Shown here: piece after piece, positions 52,121 to 60,983 of the stretch
Numbering within the stretch: the first letter of the stretch is position 1
How the letters are laid out: every line of letters begins with the position of its first letter
Source: Granulosicoccus sp036478565
GTDB taxonomy: Bacteria; Pseudomonadota; Gammaproteobacteria; Granulosicoccales; Granulosicoccaceae
DNA length: 64,000 nucleotides
Assembly (NCBI GenBank): GCA_965224525.1
Contig: OZ245050.1
Coordinates: forward strand, 4,650,001 to 4,714,000
Reading direction: 5' to 3'
The notes under the pieces: generated by a model
The model's input: the letters and a program-made list of their open reading frames with translations, nothing else
Databases searched by the model: none
Told to the model about the DNA's origin: nothing
Program-made: the position numbers and the translations under genes

Positions 52121-52393
52121 TCAGGCGACTGATTTCAGAGGATCTAGACCAAGGCGAGCGGCCATTGCGACCAGTGCATCTATGGTCATCTTGTCGATGC
52201 GCCCATTGCATACATCATTCACTCTGGTTCTTTGCACCTGCATGATTTCCGCCGTGGCTCCTTGCGTCAACCCTTCGGCATCAATGTAATCAATGATCGC
52301 ATTCATGAGTTTCGATTTCAGCCGTAGCTGCATCGCTTCCGCAGGATCATCTTCCATTTCTTCAAGAATTGATCTGGTTACTGTAGTTCTCAT
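52121..52393 (-). CDS. XRE-family antitoxin (COG5606-like)
   Basis: 90 residues. HTH L-T-Q-G-A-T-A-E-I-M-Q-V-Q-R-T-R-V-N-D-V. Close paralogue of 15095. Overlaps the toxin by 4 bp. Confidence 0.9.
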   Translation of the reverse strand: MRTTVTRSILEEMEDDPAEAMQLRLKSKLMNAIIDYIDAEGLTQGATAEIMQVQRTRVNDVCNGRIDKMTIDALVAMAARLGLDPLKSVA

Positions 52394-52725
52394 GAGAAAA
52401 ATACCCTTGCGGACTTGTACCGATCCACGATTATTCTCTTATCTACTTCTGCCGTTTTCTGACTTTTCTTGTTCCAACAATGCAGCACCACAATTGCATC
52501 TCCGAAGTTCGTGACGTAAGCTGATCTATAGATGTTTGTATCGATTTCTACACGAATTTCTCTAACCCCTGCAATACCTTTCCCCAGATTCTTCAGCGGT
52601 TTCCAATTATTCGGTTCCTTCCCTGCCTGTAAACGCTCGAGTTGAAATCCTATCACTCTGCGCGCATCCCTGGGCATCGCACGCAGATTAGCTTGACTCG
52701 ATCCTTCGAAGTGAATAGGTTTCAT
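52390..52725 (-). CDS. HigB/Gp49-like toxin
   Basis: 111 residues from M-K-P-I-H-F-E-G (in-frame ATG at 52737 possible). L-R-A-M-P-R-D-A-R-R-V-I-G-F-Q-L, D-x-W-K-P-L-type N-N-W-K-P-L-K-N-L-G-K-G-I, V-R-E-I-R-V-E-I-D and V-V-L-H-C-W-N-K-K place it in PF05973. It is the intact counterpart of the stop-ridden copy at 14763. Confidence 0.88.
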   Translation of the reverse strand: MKPIHFEGSSQANLRAMPRDARRVIGFQLERLQAGKEPNNWKPLKNLGKGIAGVREIRVEIDTNIYRSAYVTNFGDAIVVLHCWNKKSQKTAEVDKRIIVDRYKSARVFFS

Positions 52726-52727
52726 GT

Positions 52728-52747
52728 GTGTACACAATATTATACAC
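52728..52747. promoter_or_regulatory. operator/promoter palindrome of the toxin-antitoxin operon
   Basis: GTGTACACAATATTATACAC has GTGTA/TACAC arms and lies 2 bp from the chosen toxin start, overlapping a TATAAT-like -10 on the minus strand. It implies a leader too short for a Shine-Dalgarno sequence. Confidence 0.45.
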
Positions 52748-52809
52748 CAGCGCTGCGATTGTCAATCGGTATGAACTCTAAGCCACAGAGTCAGAAAGAA
52801 GCCGAGGGA

Positions 52810-52900
52810 CTTTAACGCCAAACTCACCGGCAATTGATACACAAGCGGTTCTGGCGTAGCCAGGTTCGCGCCGTGTGTCAATCGTCCAGTGCAGCTTATT
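52810..52900 (-). repeat. attC site k, carrying intron 2
   Basis: CTTTAACGCC to GTGCAGCTTATT, with arms CAATTGATACAC and GTGTGTCAATCG. Intron 2 starts exactly where R'' GTT would follow. Confidence 0.8.
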
Positions 52901-53287
52901 GTGTACGCCCGGCATGGGCATGAACTAATGAGGTGAAAGTCCTCTGTAGGCATATCACCATCTGTTGGATCCAGCTATGGGTCCATTAGATGACAACTAC
53001 TAGCGAATGGCAAGGGCATCCCGGGAGGGGCGTTCTGGAGGAAGCCGCTAGCAAAACTGCGAGCTGATGAACAAGAACATCATATGAGGCGTAGATCCGA
53101 GGCGAGTTGGCACAAGACGACGAAGCCGCGTGATGTAAGGATCACCGTAAATGATGCAGTTGTGCAGGGAAAGTTCATGTTCTTATCCGGGGAGATCTGT
53201 TTAACGTGCGATCGGTAGGAGACCAGTAAGGCACCTGGTTGAACAAGCCTTGGCTCTTTGGAGTGCCATCGACCAAAGAGAGTGCAT
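52901..53287 (+). ncRNA. group IIC intron 2, 5' part only
   Basis: Nearly identical to 50111-50490 (start GTGTACGCCC). Broken at about 53287 by IS21-like repeats; RT and 3' end are lost. Confidence 0.85.
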
Positions 53288-53377
53288 ATTCCGGCTCAAC
53301 GTGAACAGTCATTCTGGCGGAACGTGAACACTGATTCCGGTCCAACGTGAACACTCATTCCGGTTTGAACGTGAACA
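53288..53377. mobile_element. IS21-type terminal repeats, remnant
   Basis: Four tandem copies of an AACGTGAACA(C/G)TNATTCCGG-like unit (about 22 nt). Such arrays lie at the ends of a branch of IS21 elements. No transposase is attached. Confidence 0.6.
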
Positions 53378-54070
53378 CTGTTGTTTGATGAGCATGGTCT
53401 GACAGTTAACCGCAAACGGATACAACGACTTCTGCGCACAATGAGCATAGAAACACTGTATCCGAAGCGCAATCTGAGTTTGGCCAATCAGAAGCACAAG
53501 GTGTATCCGTACTTGTTACGCAACCTTGTCATTGATCGACCGAATCAGGTTTGGTGTACAGATGTGACCTATATCCCAATGGCCAAAGGTTTTGTGTATC
53601 TGGTAGCTGTGATGGATTGGTATTCACGCAGAGTTCTGTCCTGGCGAGTGTCCACAACAATGGATACCAGCTTCTGCATTGATGCACTTGTAGAGGCTGT
53701 CGAGATCTACGGTGCACCGCAGATATTCAACACAGACCAGGGTAGTCAATTCACCAGTGAGGAGTTCACCGGCGTACTGAAAAGCAACAACATCCAGATC
53801 AGCATGGATGGCAAAGGCCGTTGGGTCGATAATGTATTCATAGAGCGTCTGTGGCGCAGTGTGAAGTACGAAGAGGTGTATCTCAAGGCGTATGACAGTG
53901 CAGGTGATGCAAGGCGTTCACTGGCCGCCTATTTCGAGTTCTATAACATCAAGCGTCGGCATCAATCACTTGACGAACTGACACCAGATACGGTCTACTT
54001 TGAATCAGCAGTCAGGATGGCTGCATAACCCGGGAAGGCGCTCATAACGCTGTCCAGCTTTTGGGGTCCA
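53378..54070 (+). mobile_element. IS3-family element, copy 1, 5' truncated
   Basis: Matches the complete copy at 60117-61358 in inverted orientation from G-L-F-D-E-H-G onward to the end TTTTGGGGTCCA (54070). orfA and the start of orfB are missing. Confidence 0.85.
53381..54028 (+). pseudogene. IS3-family OrfB, N-terminally truncated
   Basis: 215 residues identical by eye to residues 60-274 of the OrfB at 60159. It keeps the DDE core (C-T-D-V-T-Y-I, F-N-T-D-Q-G-S-Q-F, D-N-V-F-I-E-R) but lacks the N-terminal 59 residues and orfA. Confidence 0.85.
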
Positions 54071-55063
54071 CTACTGATTAAGGTTACGTGTCAACTCCAA
54101 AGCAGCATGATATTCTGTGCAAAGATGTTCCAATGAGTTTGCAAGATCGCTAAGTGCTTTTCTAATTGGAAAGACATTATTCTGTAATTCATGTACAGTT
54201 TCTCTGAAAACATCTATACCTTTTAGCGCAGTCTCAAGCTTCTGAGGCATTAGTTTAATTTCGTTTATTAAAGGTTCCGGTACGCTCCCCGTTCGCTTTA
54301 ATGACGAATATAGATGTTTTTCAAGTGTAAATAGTTCGCTCGGGAATGTTTTTGAAAACAACGCGGCCTCAACTGTCAGCTTACTCGAGCGAGCTATGAT
54401 TTTACGACTTTGCTGCTTTAGAGCTTTCTTTAGCGGAGAACTGTTTAGATTATTTCCTTTCGATATTAAAATGTCGCATTCCGCCTTTGATTTTCTAAAA
54501 CTGGCACCAAACTCAACAATTATTCTATATATATTTCCGGAGTGAACTAGGCTTTCAACTAAGGGCTCATATGGCTCGAAGGACACGTCTACTTCAACCT
54601 CATATATATTTGAAAATATATCCTTCGTTTGTATCTCTGTCAGTATATTTTCAAATTGCCCTTTTGCCTTTTCGTTTAACACGTTTGCCTTTGGGATGTT
54701 AATCTTCCATCCTTTTTTTGTTTTTGATATTTTTCTGTCGCTTATTTCTTGCCAATAACACTTGTCCTCAGCTGGAATATAGGCTATCAGCACTATTGGA
54801 ACGTTAAGATTTAACCAGTAGTTACGATGAATCGTTGAAGGGTAGTAAGTTAGTTGATCGGGTTTTACGTAAAAGTTGCCTTCACCTGATTTCACTTGTA
54901 GCGCCATAAATTTTCCAGATGGGGTGCCGTCGTCGCATTTCTCAGCAAACGCGTCAATGCCCACATCGACCAGAGGCTGCTCTCGAAAAATCCAGCGAAG
55001 CTCTTTAACAAAGACATTTTCTGCTGCAAGCACCCCCAACCTTTCAGTTTCGTCGTATCTCAT
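54071..55063 (-). CDS. DUF4365-domain protein
   Basis: 330 residues. The N-terminal 160 residues fit DUF4365 (PF14280): W-I-F-R-E-Q-P-L-V-D-V-G-I-D-A-F-A-E, M-A-L-Q-V-K-S-G-E-G-N-F, N-V-P-I-V-L-I-A-Y. The D...Q-V-K pattern is restriction-endonuclease-like (D-x(n)-E/Q-x-K). The rest is helical with coiled-coil tendency. DUF4365 proteins often sit in defence loci; function is inferred. Its last codons abut the IS3 end at 54070. Confidence 0.8.
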   Translation of the reverse strand: MRYDETERLGVLAAENVFVKELRWIFREQPLVDVGIDAFAEKCDDGTPSGKFMALQVKSGEGNFYVKPDQLTYYPSTIHRNYWLNLNVPIVLIAYIPAEDKCYWQEISDRKISKTKKGWKINIPKANVLNEKAKGQFENILTEIQTKDIFSNIYEVEVDVSFEPYEPLVESLVHSGNIYRIIVEFGASFRKSKAECDILISKGNNLNSSPLKKALKQQSRKIIARSSKLTVEAALFSKTFPSELFTLEKHLYSSLKRTGSVPEPLINEIKLMPQKLETALKGIDVFRETVHELQNNVFPIRKALSDLANSLEHLCTEYHAALELTRNLNQ

Positions 55064-55108
55064 AGGACTACCACAAATACTTCATTCGAATAACCATGTA
55101 CAACCCTT

Positions 55109-55214
55109 AAACCTGACAACATGGGTCAGCCGCATTGGAGGCGACGCCTGGTTGTGGGCGGAGCCCACGTTCCGGTGGCGGGTCCAATGTCGGCAGCATC
55201 CAAAAGTCAGGTTT
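55109..55214 (-). repeat. attC-like hairpin with non-canonical core
   Basis: A 106-bp quasi-palindrome: AAACCTGAC at 55109-55117 and GTCAGGTTT at 55206-55214 at the ends, CCGCATTGGA against TCCAATGTCGG (one extrahelical A) inside. Size and unpaired base are like attC, but the core reads GTCAGG instead of GTTAGG. It lies exactly between two cassette-type genes. Confidence 0.5.
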
Positions 55215-55231
55215 CAGAACGCAGATACTCT

Positions 55232-56170
55232 TCAATTCCAAGGCCTACAATTCGCGAAACGCGATTTTGCGCCGTCGAATCCTCGTGGGGTTACAGCGTT
55301 TGCGCACACTATTTCGCAACTTGAACCTTGTAGCTGCCTCAACGACGTTGGATTCTTCAGGTGAGATAAAGAACGCCAACCACCTTGAATCGGAGCATCA
55401 AGAGCATCCCATAAGAATGAAGCATAGGACGGCCCCGCCCCCTCCTCAGACGTAAACGATGTGGACAGTATGCCGATAACTAAACCATCAATATCGAAAA
55501 CAGGCCCGCCACTCATTGCCCCTTGGCTTGGACATTCGATTTCAAATACAGGCCAAGGCAACATCACAGTGTCGCGACCCTCAGGGAACAGTGAGGTTAC
55601 TTTACCAGAGCCGAAATGCAATGCTCCCCCAAACTGAACTTCGTTTGAATCATCATCGTGAAATTCGATTCTGGATGGTCGATAACCGAGGACCGTGACC
55701 GTTTCCCCAATTTCAGGAGTTCGAGTGGTGAGACACCCTCCGTTGAATACATGGTTTGGCGAAATTGGGCTGCTATAGTCCATAGAGATCATTAGCAGGT
55801 CTGTACCTTGGATCTCAGTTACGGCATACGGCTTCCAGAATTCGATTCTATTCCCACGCGCTCCGGCAACGATAACCTCGGTGTCCTTGCTCACAATAGA
55901 CTCTTGACGATCGGAGAACACATGCAAGGCTGCGATAGCTATTCCTGGTCCTACTAGAACTGCAGTACCTGAGAAAGCAATCCGACAGTCCTCTATGAAC
56001 GCAACTGACAACACGAGTCCATTTGTGCGGCCCCAACTGGCAAGCCCTTCCGAACGACCTTCTGAGTCACATTTGAAAGCTATCGTTTCAAAAGTTGTCG
56101 GAAATTCAGCAGGAAGGAAAGGCACTGAATCGCGCAGATAAATACCTTCTAGCGTACTCTTGTTGATCAT
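55232..56170 (-). CDS. trypsin-like serine peptidase
   Basis: 312 residues from M-I-N-K-S-T-L (a TTG at 56185 is an alternative start). Chymotrypsin-fold triad: His in I-A-A-L-H-V-F-S, Asp in Q-G-T-D-L-L-M-I (or the nearby S-M-D), Ser in S-Q-G-A-M-S-G-G-P-V-F-D. No signal peptide, so a cytoplasmic protease. It occupies its own cassette between attC l and the hairpin at 55109. A regulatory or defence protease is inference. Confidence 0.8.
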   Translation of the reverse strand: MINKSTLEGIYLRDSVPFLPAEFPTTFETIAFKCDSEGRSEGLASWGRTNGLVLSVAFIEDCRIAFSGTAVLVGPGIAIAALHVFSDRQESIVSKDTEVIVAGARGNRIEFWKPYAVTEIQGTDLLMISMDYSSPISPNHVFNGGCLTTRTPEIGETVTVLGYRPSRIEFHDDDSNEVQFGGALHFGSGKVTSLFPEGRDTVMLPWPVFEIECPSQGAMSGGPVFDIDGLVIGILSTSFTSEEGAGPSYASFLWDALDAPIQGGWRSLSHLKNPTSLRQLQGSSCEIVCANAVTPRGFDGAKSRFANCRPWN

Positions 56171-56218
56171 GTGAATGGATCCCAATGGCGCAGAAACTTA
56201 GAGAAACAACCGAGTGAA

Positions 56219-56314
56219 ACCTAACGCCTAACTCACCGGCAATTGACACGCGGCGTTGGTTCTGTGCGGAGCGCGGGTTCACGCCGCGTGTCAATTGTCC
56301 GCGTGCAGTTTTTT
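56219..56314 (-). repeat. attC site l, split by IS110 copy B
   Basis: ACCTAACGCC to GCGTGCAGTTTTT, with arms TTGACACGCGGCG and CGCCGCGTGTCAA. Its R'' end continues at 59994-60000 (GTTAGAT) beyond the insertion. Confidence 0.88.
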
Positions 56315-57373
56315 GTATGATTGAAACATCGTATTTTCAACCATACCCAAAGTGAGTTAGTGTGAGGCCCAAACCTGTAGCCACAGGTTTTCGATATGAC
56401 AGCCCGGTGCAGTTTAGGCGCCGAACAATCGAGCCCGTTAACAAGCATGGGCGTCATATCGATTCTACTTTTTTAACTCGAACAGTCGAAAGAGCCTCGA
56501 GCTCGAATGTAGCAAGGGTGAGATATGAATTCAACTACCAAAGCACGCATTGAAAACAAGGAAAGAAACATCGGTATCGATGTAGGTAAATCAACTCTGG
56601 ATGTCTATGTTCTCGAACTGGATAAACACTGGGTTACCGACAACACACCCGATGACATACGCATTTTGGTCAAGCAACTGAAGCGTTACCACCTGACACG
56701 GATCGTTGTCGAGGCAACCGGCGGGTATGAACAGGCGCTTGTCGAGCGCTGTGTGGAGCGTCAATTGCCTGTCATCGTTATGTCTCCCATTCGGGTTCGT
56801 CAGTTTGCCAACGCTCAGGGGATTTTGGCTAAAACGGACAAGATCGATTCTCGTGTCATCGCTCAGTTTGGCGCAACCATGAAACCGGAAGTCAGAGCGC
56901 TACCGAGCAAGAAAGTCCGCTTATTCAGGGATTTACTGTCTCGCAAGAGACAATTGATGGAAAGCCGAACTCAGGAACTGAATCGAACTCAGCAGGCCTC
57001 CACCGTCATCGCTGCCAGCCATACGCGCCTGCTAAAAATGCTGGACAAAGAGATCGCCTGGGTCCATACCCGCCTGGAGAAAGAACTGGACGTCATTACC
57101 GAGTGGCGAAGAACTTACGAAATCCTCAAATCCGCACCCGGAATCGGCGATGGTGTTGCCTATACTTTACTTGGTGAATTGCCAGAACTGGGCCATCTCT
57201 CAAATCGCAAGATAGCTGCCCTGTGCGGCCTGGCACCGTTTAACCGCGACTCAGGCAAAATGGATGGCAAACGTCGCATCCGCGGTGGCAGGGCACCCAT
57301 CAGGACTGTTTTGTTTATGGCAATGCTCAGGTAAGCGCCAACGATTCAGGGTATCTGGCGTTTCTACCTGTCC

Positions 57374-58975
57374 CTATTTCATATTCCACGGCATGAGCAC
57401 ATCGAGTGCCTCACCCGTGTCCGCAGCGGCGATATGGCCGATAACATATTGCAGGTAGGCATAGGGTTCAATGCCGTTTGCCTTTGCTGACTCAATCAAT
57501 GAGAACATCGCTGCACTGGCTTTTGCACCTTCGGGGCTATCACTGAACAACCAGGCACGGCGTCCGACAGCAAAAGGTCTGATAGCATTCTCCGCCAGTA
57601 CATTGCTGATTCGAAGCTGACCATGTTCACAGTAACGCACCAAATGATCCCACTGATTAATCAGGTAGTTGATGGCCTTGCGTGTCAGCGTATCAGGAGC
57701 AACCTTTGGCTGTTTCTCATCCAACCATCGCTTGAGCTTGGTTAATCTGGGCACCGCAATCTTCTGCCGCTGCTCGTAACGCTCGTCGTCATCGAGTTCT
57801 GCCCACTGACGTTCGAACCGGTACAGCGCATCAATGTGTGATAGTAAAACCATCGCGACACTGGGTTTTCCCTTGAGAGGTTTTGGTTGGGTTTTGATGG
57901 CCTCAACCACCTTACGCCTGCCATGATCCATACAGCCCAAATGCACAAGAGCTTTAGCGGCGCACGCCTTGTCATAGCCTGCATAGCCATCGCTTTGGAA
58001 ATAACGCCCGGTAAAGTTTTCCAGCAGCCGCTCGGCCACCGCTCCACCTCGTGACTTATCGTAGTTAAATAACACCACCGTCCTACCCGGTGGACCACCG
58101 CGCATCACCCAGATCCATTTATCGCCGGTCGGTGTCATACCCGGCTCCTTGAGCACTTGCAACCGTGTCTCATCGCCCTGGATGTAGTCCGCCTGCATCA
58201 GTTGCTTCTCCAGACGCTCTAGCAGGGGTTGCACGGTCACTGACAAGCGGATGATCCAGTTCGCCAGCGTGGTGCGCGTAATCTCACCACCGTAGCGAGC
58301 CAGTATTTTCTCCAGCCTGTACAGCGGCAACCCATCTGAATACTTGGCAATCACCAGCCAGGCCAGCAAGTTGACCGATGCCACGCTCTTGCCGATTGGG
58401 TGTGCAGGGCGTTCAGCGCTTTTGAGACATCGCTCGCCATCGGCATTCCGATAAACCGCCTTCTCCTGCATGATCTCAATCACTTGCACCTGGGCAGGGA
58501 TGATATCGAGCTCTTCCTTGACCTTGACGAAGAAGGTGTCTATCGCCCCTTCGCGCTCTTCATCGCTTAAGCGCAGGTATTTTTGAATGCGCGCCAGTTC
58601 CGGTGAAAAACCTTTGCGCTTACGTTTTTTGCGCACCTTGCTATCGGGCTTCTGTTCAGGTGCAGTCTCTCCATCATCTGGATCGGGCTCACCATCAGCC
58701 AGCGCTTCCGCTTCATCGACCAGCCAGTCCTCTTGTGAGAGATTCTTCTCACTGCTAGGACCGTACTTGCGCTGATTCATCAGCCGCAGCTTCTCTTCGA
58801 GTACGTTGATCAGTGCCTGCTGATTTTTAATCTCAGCGCTTTTTTGTCCCAGCACTTCATCCTTCTTCTCAAGCAACTTCTGTTGCTCAAGCAGCGCCAC
58901 CATCATCGTATCCTGGGTCGGCATAGAAGCTTGACCAAGGCGTGACAAAACACTGATGGCATCGGGTGGAAACAT
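57374..58975 (-). CDS. tnpC: IS66 transposase TnpC
   Basis: 533 residues. An N-terminal leucine-zipper-like coiled coil (L-L-E-Q-Q-K-L-L-E-K-K-D-E-V-L) and zinc-finger-like/acidic linker precede the DDE core: Y-I-Q-G-D-E-T-R-L-Q-V-L, Q-S-D-G-Y-A-G-Y-D and the late glutamate region N-V-L-A-E-N-A-I-R-P-F-A-V-G-R-R-A-W-L-F-S. Full family length. Confidence 0.95.
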   Translation of the reverse strand: MFPPDAISVLSRLGQASMPTQDTMMVALLEQQKLLEKKDEVLGQKSAEIKNQQALINVLEEKLRLMNQRKYGPSSEKNLSQEDWLVDEAEALADGEPDPDDGETAPEQKPDSKVRKKRKRKGFSPELARIQKYLRLSDEEREGAIDTFFVKVKEELDIIPAQVQVIEIMQEKAVYRNADGERCLKSAERPAHPIGKSVASVNLLAWLVIAKYSDGLPLYRLEKILARYGGEITRTTLANWIIRLSVTVQPLLERLEKQLMQADYIQGDETRLQVLKEPGMTPTGDKWIWVMRGGPPGRTVVLFNYDKSRGGAVAERLLENFTGRYFQSDGYAGYDKACAAKALVHLGCMDHGRRKVVEAIKTQPKPLKGKPSVAMVLLSHIDALYRFERQWAELDDDERYEQRQKIAVPRLTKLKRWLDEKQPKVAPDTLTRKAINYLINQWDHLVRYCEHGQLRISNVLAENAIRPFAVGRRAWLFSDSPEGAKASAAMFSLIESAKANGIEPYAYLQYVIGHIAAADTGEALDVLMPWNMK

Positions 58976-58999
58976 GCCTTGTATTATAGCAAATGTTGA

Positions 59000-59371
59000 T
59001 CAACATACAGATTCGTATCGCAATACTTTATGCGGTTTCATTCGAGCAATGTTGTAACCATCAAGCAACCAATTGAGTTGTTCACCATTGATCGTCAACA
59101 GCGACTCATTGGCATCGGGCCAATGAAATTTCTCCTCGGCCAGGCTCTTGTAGTAAAGCACAAACCCATTGTTCTCCCAGAACAGAATTTTCAGTTTGTT
59201 GAATGCACGATTGCGGAACACGTACAGCATGCCTCCGAATGGATCATGGGACAGCTCCATTTGCACAATCGCTGCAAGGCCCCGATGACTCTTGCGGAAA
59301 TCCACGGCATTGCGGTACAGGTAAATGGTTGGCAGCTGGGTATTCGGTCGCAGAGCGTAGCGAGTACTCAT
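59000..59371 (-). CDS. tnpB: IS66 accessory protein TnpB
   Basis: 123 residues. Y-R-N-A-V-D-F-R-K-S-H-R-G-L, D-P-F-G-G-M-L-Y-V-F-R-N-R, L-F-W-E-N-N-G-F-V-L-Y-Y-K. Overlaps tnpA by 4 bp and precedes tnpC by 24 bp. Confidence 0.93.
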   Translation of the reverse strand: MSTRYALRPNTQLPTIYLYRNAVDFRKSHRGLAAIVQMELSHDPFGGMLYVFRNRAFNKLKILFWENNGFVLYYKSLAEEKFHWPDANESLLTINGEQLNWLLDGYNIARMKPHKVLRYESVC

Positions 59372-59715
59372 AGCTGCGCGACAAGCTTGCTCACCAGCTC
59401 GACACTGCGATCGCCGATACCCTCGATCGTCATGCCATTGGGCAACCGCACCACCAACCCAAAGTCACTCGCCGTCGTCGGAGGTACCACGACCGGGACA
59501 AACCCGCCCGAACTGACGGCAGACTCGTCCGACAACGGCTCTTCTTTTCTGCTCCAATACACCATCTGGTGGTAAACCAACGAATACTGCTCGCAGTAAG
59601 CCATCTTGGACAAACCGGATGTGCGCCATTGGGCGACATGGCGTTGCCAGAATGCTTCGCGGGTGAGCGTTTGCAGACTGGGCGCGGAATGTGATGAATC
59701 CACTTGCATGACCAA
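59368..59715 (-). CDS. tnpA: IS66 accessory protein TnpA
   Basis: 115 residues. R-E-A-F-W-Q-R-H-V-A-Q-W-R-T-S-G-L-S-K-M-A-Y-C-E-Q and the terminal L-V-S-K-L-V-A-Q-L match IS66 OrfA. First gene of the element. Confidence 0.9.
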   Translation of the reverse strand: MVMQVDSSHSAPSLQTLTREAFWQRHVAQWRTSGLSKMAYCEQYSLVYHQMVYWSRKEEPLSDESAVSSGGFVPVVVPPTTASDFGLVVRLPNGMTIEGIGDRSVELVSKLVAQL

Positions 59716-60158
59716 CTCCTGTTTTGCCAGGAGTACAGCTTCGTGTGCGCAGCAGCAGGTTGTCTACACGTCGAAACTTAGGCGCTTACATGCTCAGCGC
59801 CATTCAACACATCAAAATCATCAAGGCATTTTACGAAAAACTGGTCGCGGCAGGCAAGCACAAGAAGGTCGCACTAACGGCCTGCATGAGAAAGATTGTC
59901 ACCATGCTTAACGCCATGGTCCGCGACGATAAGGAATGGAATTTGACATGAATATTTAGTGCTACAGACCTTGACTTGGGATCACAGTCGCTTGTTAGAT
60001 TTGCATGCATAAATGATTACTTATAGCTCCACTTTCGACCCACAGCTGACTGTCAATTGAATACAATGTAACGTGTGGAAGCAATTTAAACTACGCCGCT
60101 TCATGTTCCATAGTAGTGGACCCCAAAAGCTGGACAGCGTTATGAGCGCCTTCCCGGG

Positions 60159-60983
60159 TTATGCAGCCATCCTGACTGCTGATTCAAAGTAGACCGTATC
60201 TGGTGTCAGTTCGTCAAGTGATTGATGCCGACGCTTGATGTTATAGAACTCGAAATAGGCGGCCAGTGAACGCCTTGCATCACCTGCACTGTCATACGCC
60301 TTGAGATACACCTCTTCGTACTTCACACTGCGCCACAGACGCTCTATGAATACATTATCGACCCAACGGCCTTTGCCATCCATGCTGATCTGGATGTTGT
60401 TGCTTTTCAGTACGCCGGTGAACTCCTCACTGGTGAATTGACTACCCTGGTCTGTGTTGAATATCTGCGGTGCACCGTAGATCTCGACAGCCTCTACAAG
60501 TGCATCAATGCAGAAGCTGGTATCCATTGTTGTGGACACTCGCCAGGACAGAACTCTGCGTGAATACCAATCCATCACAGCTACCAGATACACAAAACCT
60601 TTGGCCATTGGGATATAGGTCACATCTGTACACCAAACCTGATTCGGTCGATCAATGACAAGGTTGCGTAACAAGTACGGATACACCTTGTGCTTCTGAT
60701 TGGCCAAACTCAGATTGCGCTTCGGATACAGTGTTTCTATGCTCATTGTGCGCAGAAGTCGTTGTATCCGTTTGCGGTTAACTGTCAGACCATGCTCATC
60801 AAACAACCAGGTTCTTATTCGCCGAGAGCCATAGAATGGCAACTCCAGGTGGCACCTGTCGATGAGTCTCATCAACTCTAATTCTTCATCGCTGATGGGC
60901 ACTGGTTCGTGATAGAACGACGAACGAGGGATATCCAGCAACTCACACTGCCGGCTCACTGGCAAGCTCTCCTGAGCGCTCAC
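60159..60983 (-). CDS. IS3-family transposase OrfB
   Basis: 274 residues. HTH_21 region (F-Y-G-S-R-R-I-R-T-W-L-F-D-E-H-G) and an rve DDE core: D in W-C-T-D-V-T-Y-I, D in N-T-D-Q-G-S-Q-F, E in D-N-V-F-I-E-R-L-W. Ends S-L-D-E-L-T-P-D-T-V-Y. Expected to be made as an OrfAB fusion by -1 frameshifting. Confidence 0.93.
   Translation of the reverse strand: MSAQESLPVSRQCELLDIPRSSFYHEPVPISDEELELMRLIDRCHLELPFYGSRRIRTWLFDEHGLTVNRKRIQRLLRTMSIETLYPKRNLSLANQKHKVYPYLLRNLVIDRPNQVWCTDVTYIPMAKGFVYLVAVMDWYSRRVLSWRVSTTMDTSFCIDALVEAVEIYGAPQIFNTDQGSQFTSEEFTGVLKSNNIQISMDGKGRWVDNVFIERLWRSVKYEEVYLKAYDSAGDARRSLAAYFEFYNIKRRHQSLDELTPDTVYFESAVRMAA

Larger units (their letters stand above)
57331..59789 (-). mobile_element. 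complete IS66-family element
   Basis: 2459 bp with inverted ends GTAAGCGCC / GGCGCTTAC and an 8-bp target duplication ATGCTCAG at 57323-57330 and 59790-59797, the size characteristic of IS66. Carries tnpA, tnpB and tnpC, all open: probably active. Confidence 0.95.
56525..59951 (+). pseudogene. IS110 transposase interrupted by IS66
   Basis: 56525-57330 encodes the first 268 residues (N-I-G-I-D-V-G-K-S-T to R-T-V-L-F-M-A-M-L) and 59798-59951 the final 51 (S-A-I-Q-H-I-K-I-I-K to D-D-K-E-W-N-L-T). Nearly identical to the intact copy at 22010. It would be restored by precise IS66 excision. Confidence 0.9.
56315..59993 (+). mobile_element. IS1111-attC (IS110-family) element, copy B, carrying an IS66
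   Basis: Starts GTATGATTGAAACATCG and ends CAGTCGCTT before GTTAGAT. Subtracting the 2459-bp IS66 and its 8-bp duplication gives 1212 bp, the exact length of copy A at 21968. Inserted at the same attC position and inverted relative to copy A. Confidence 0.88.

Noticed and set aside
53288..53377. Tandem 22-nt repeats as a small CRISPR array
   Set aside because: Units are directly adjacent without spacers and match IS21-type terminal repeats; no cas genes in the window.
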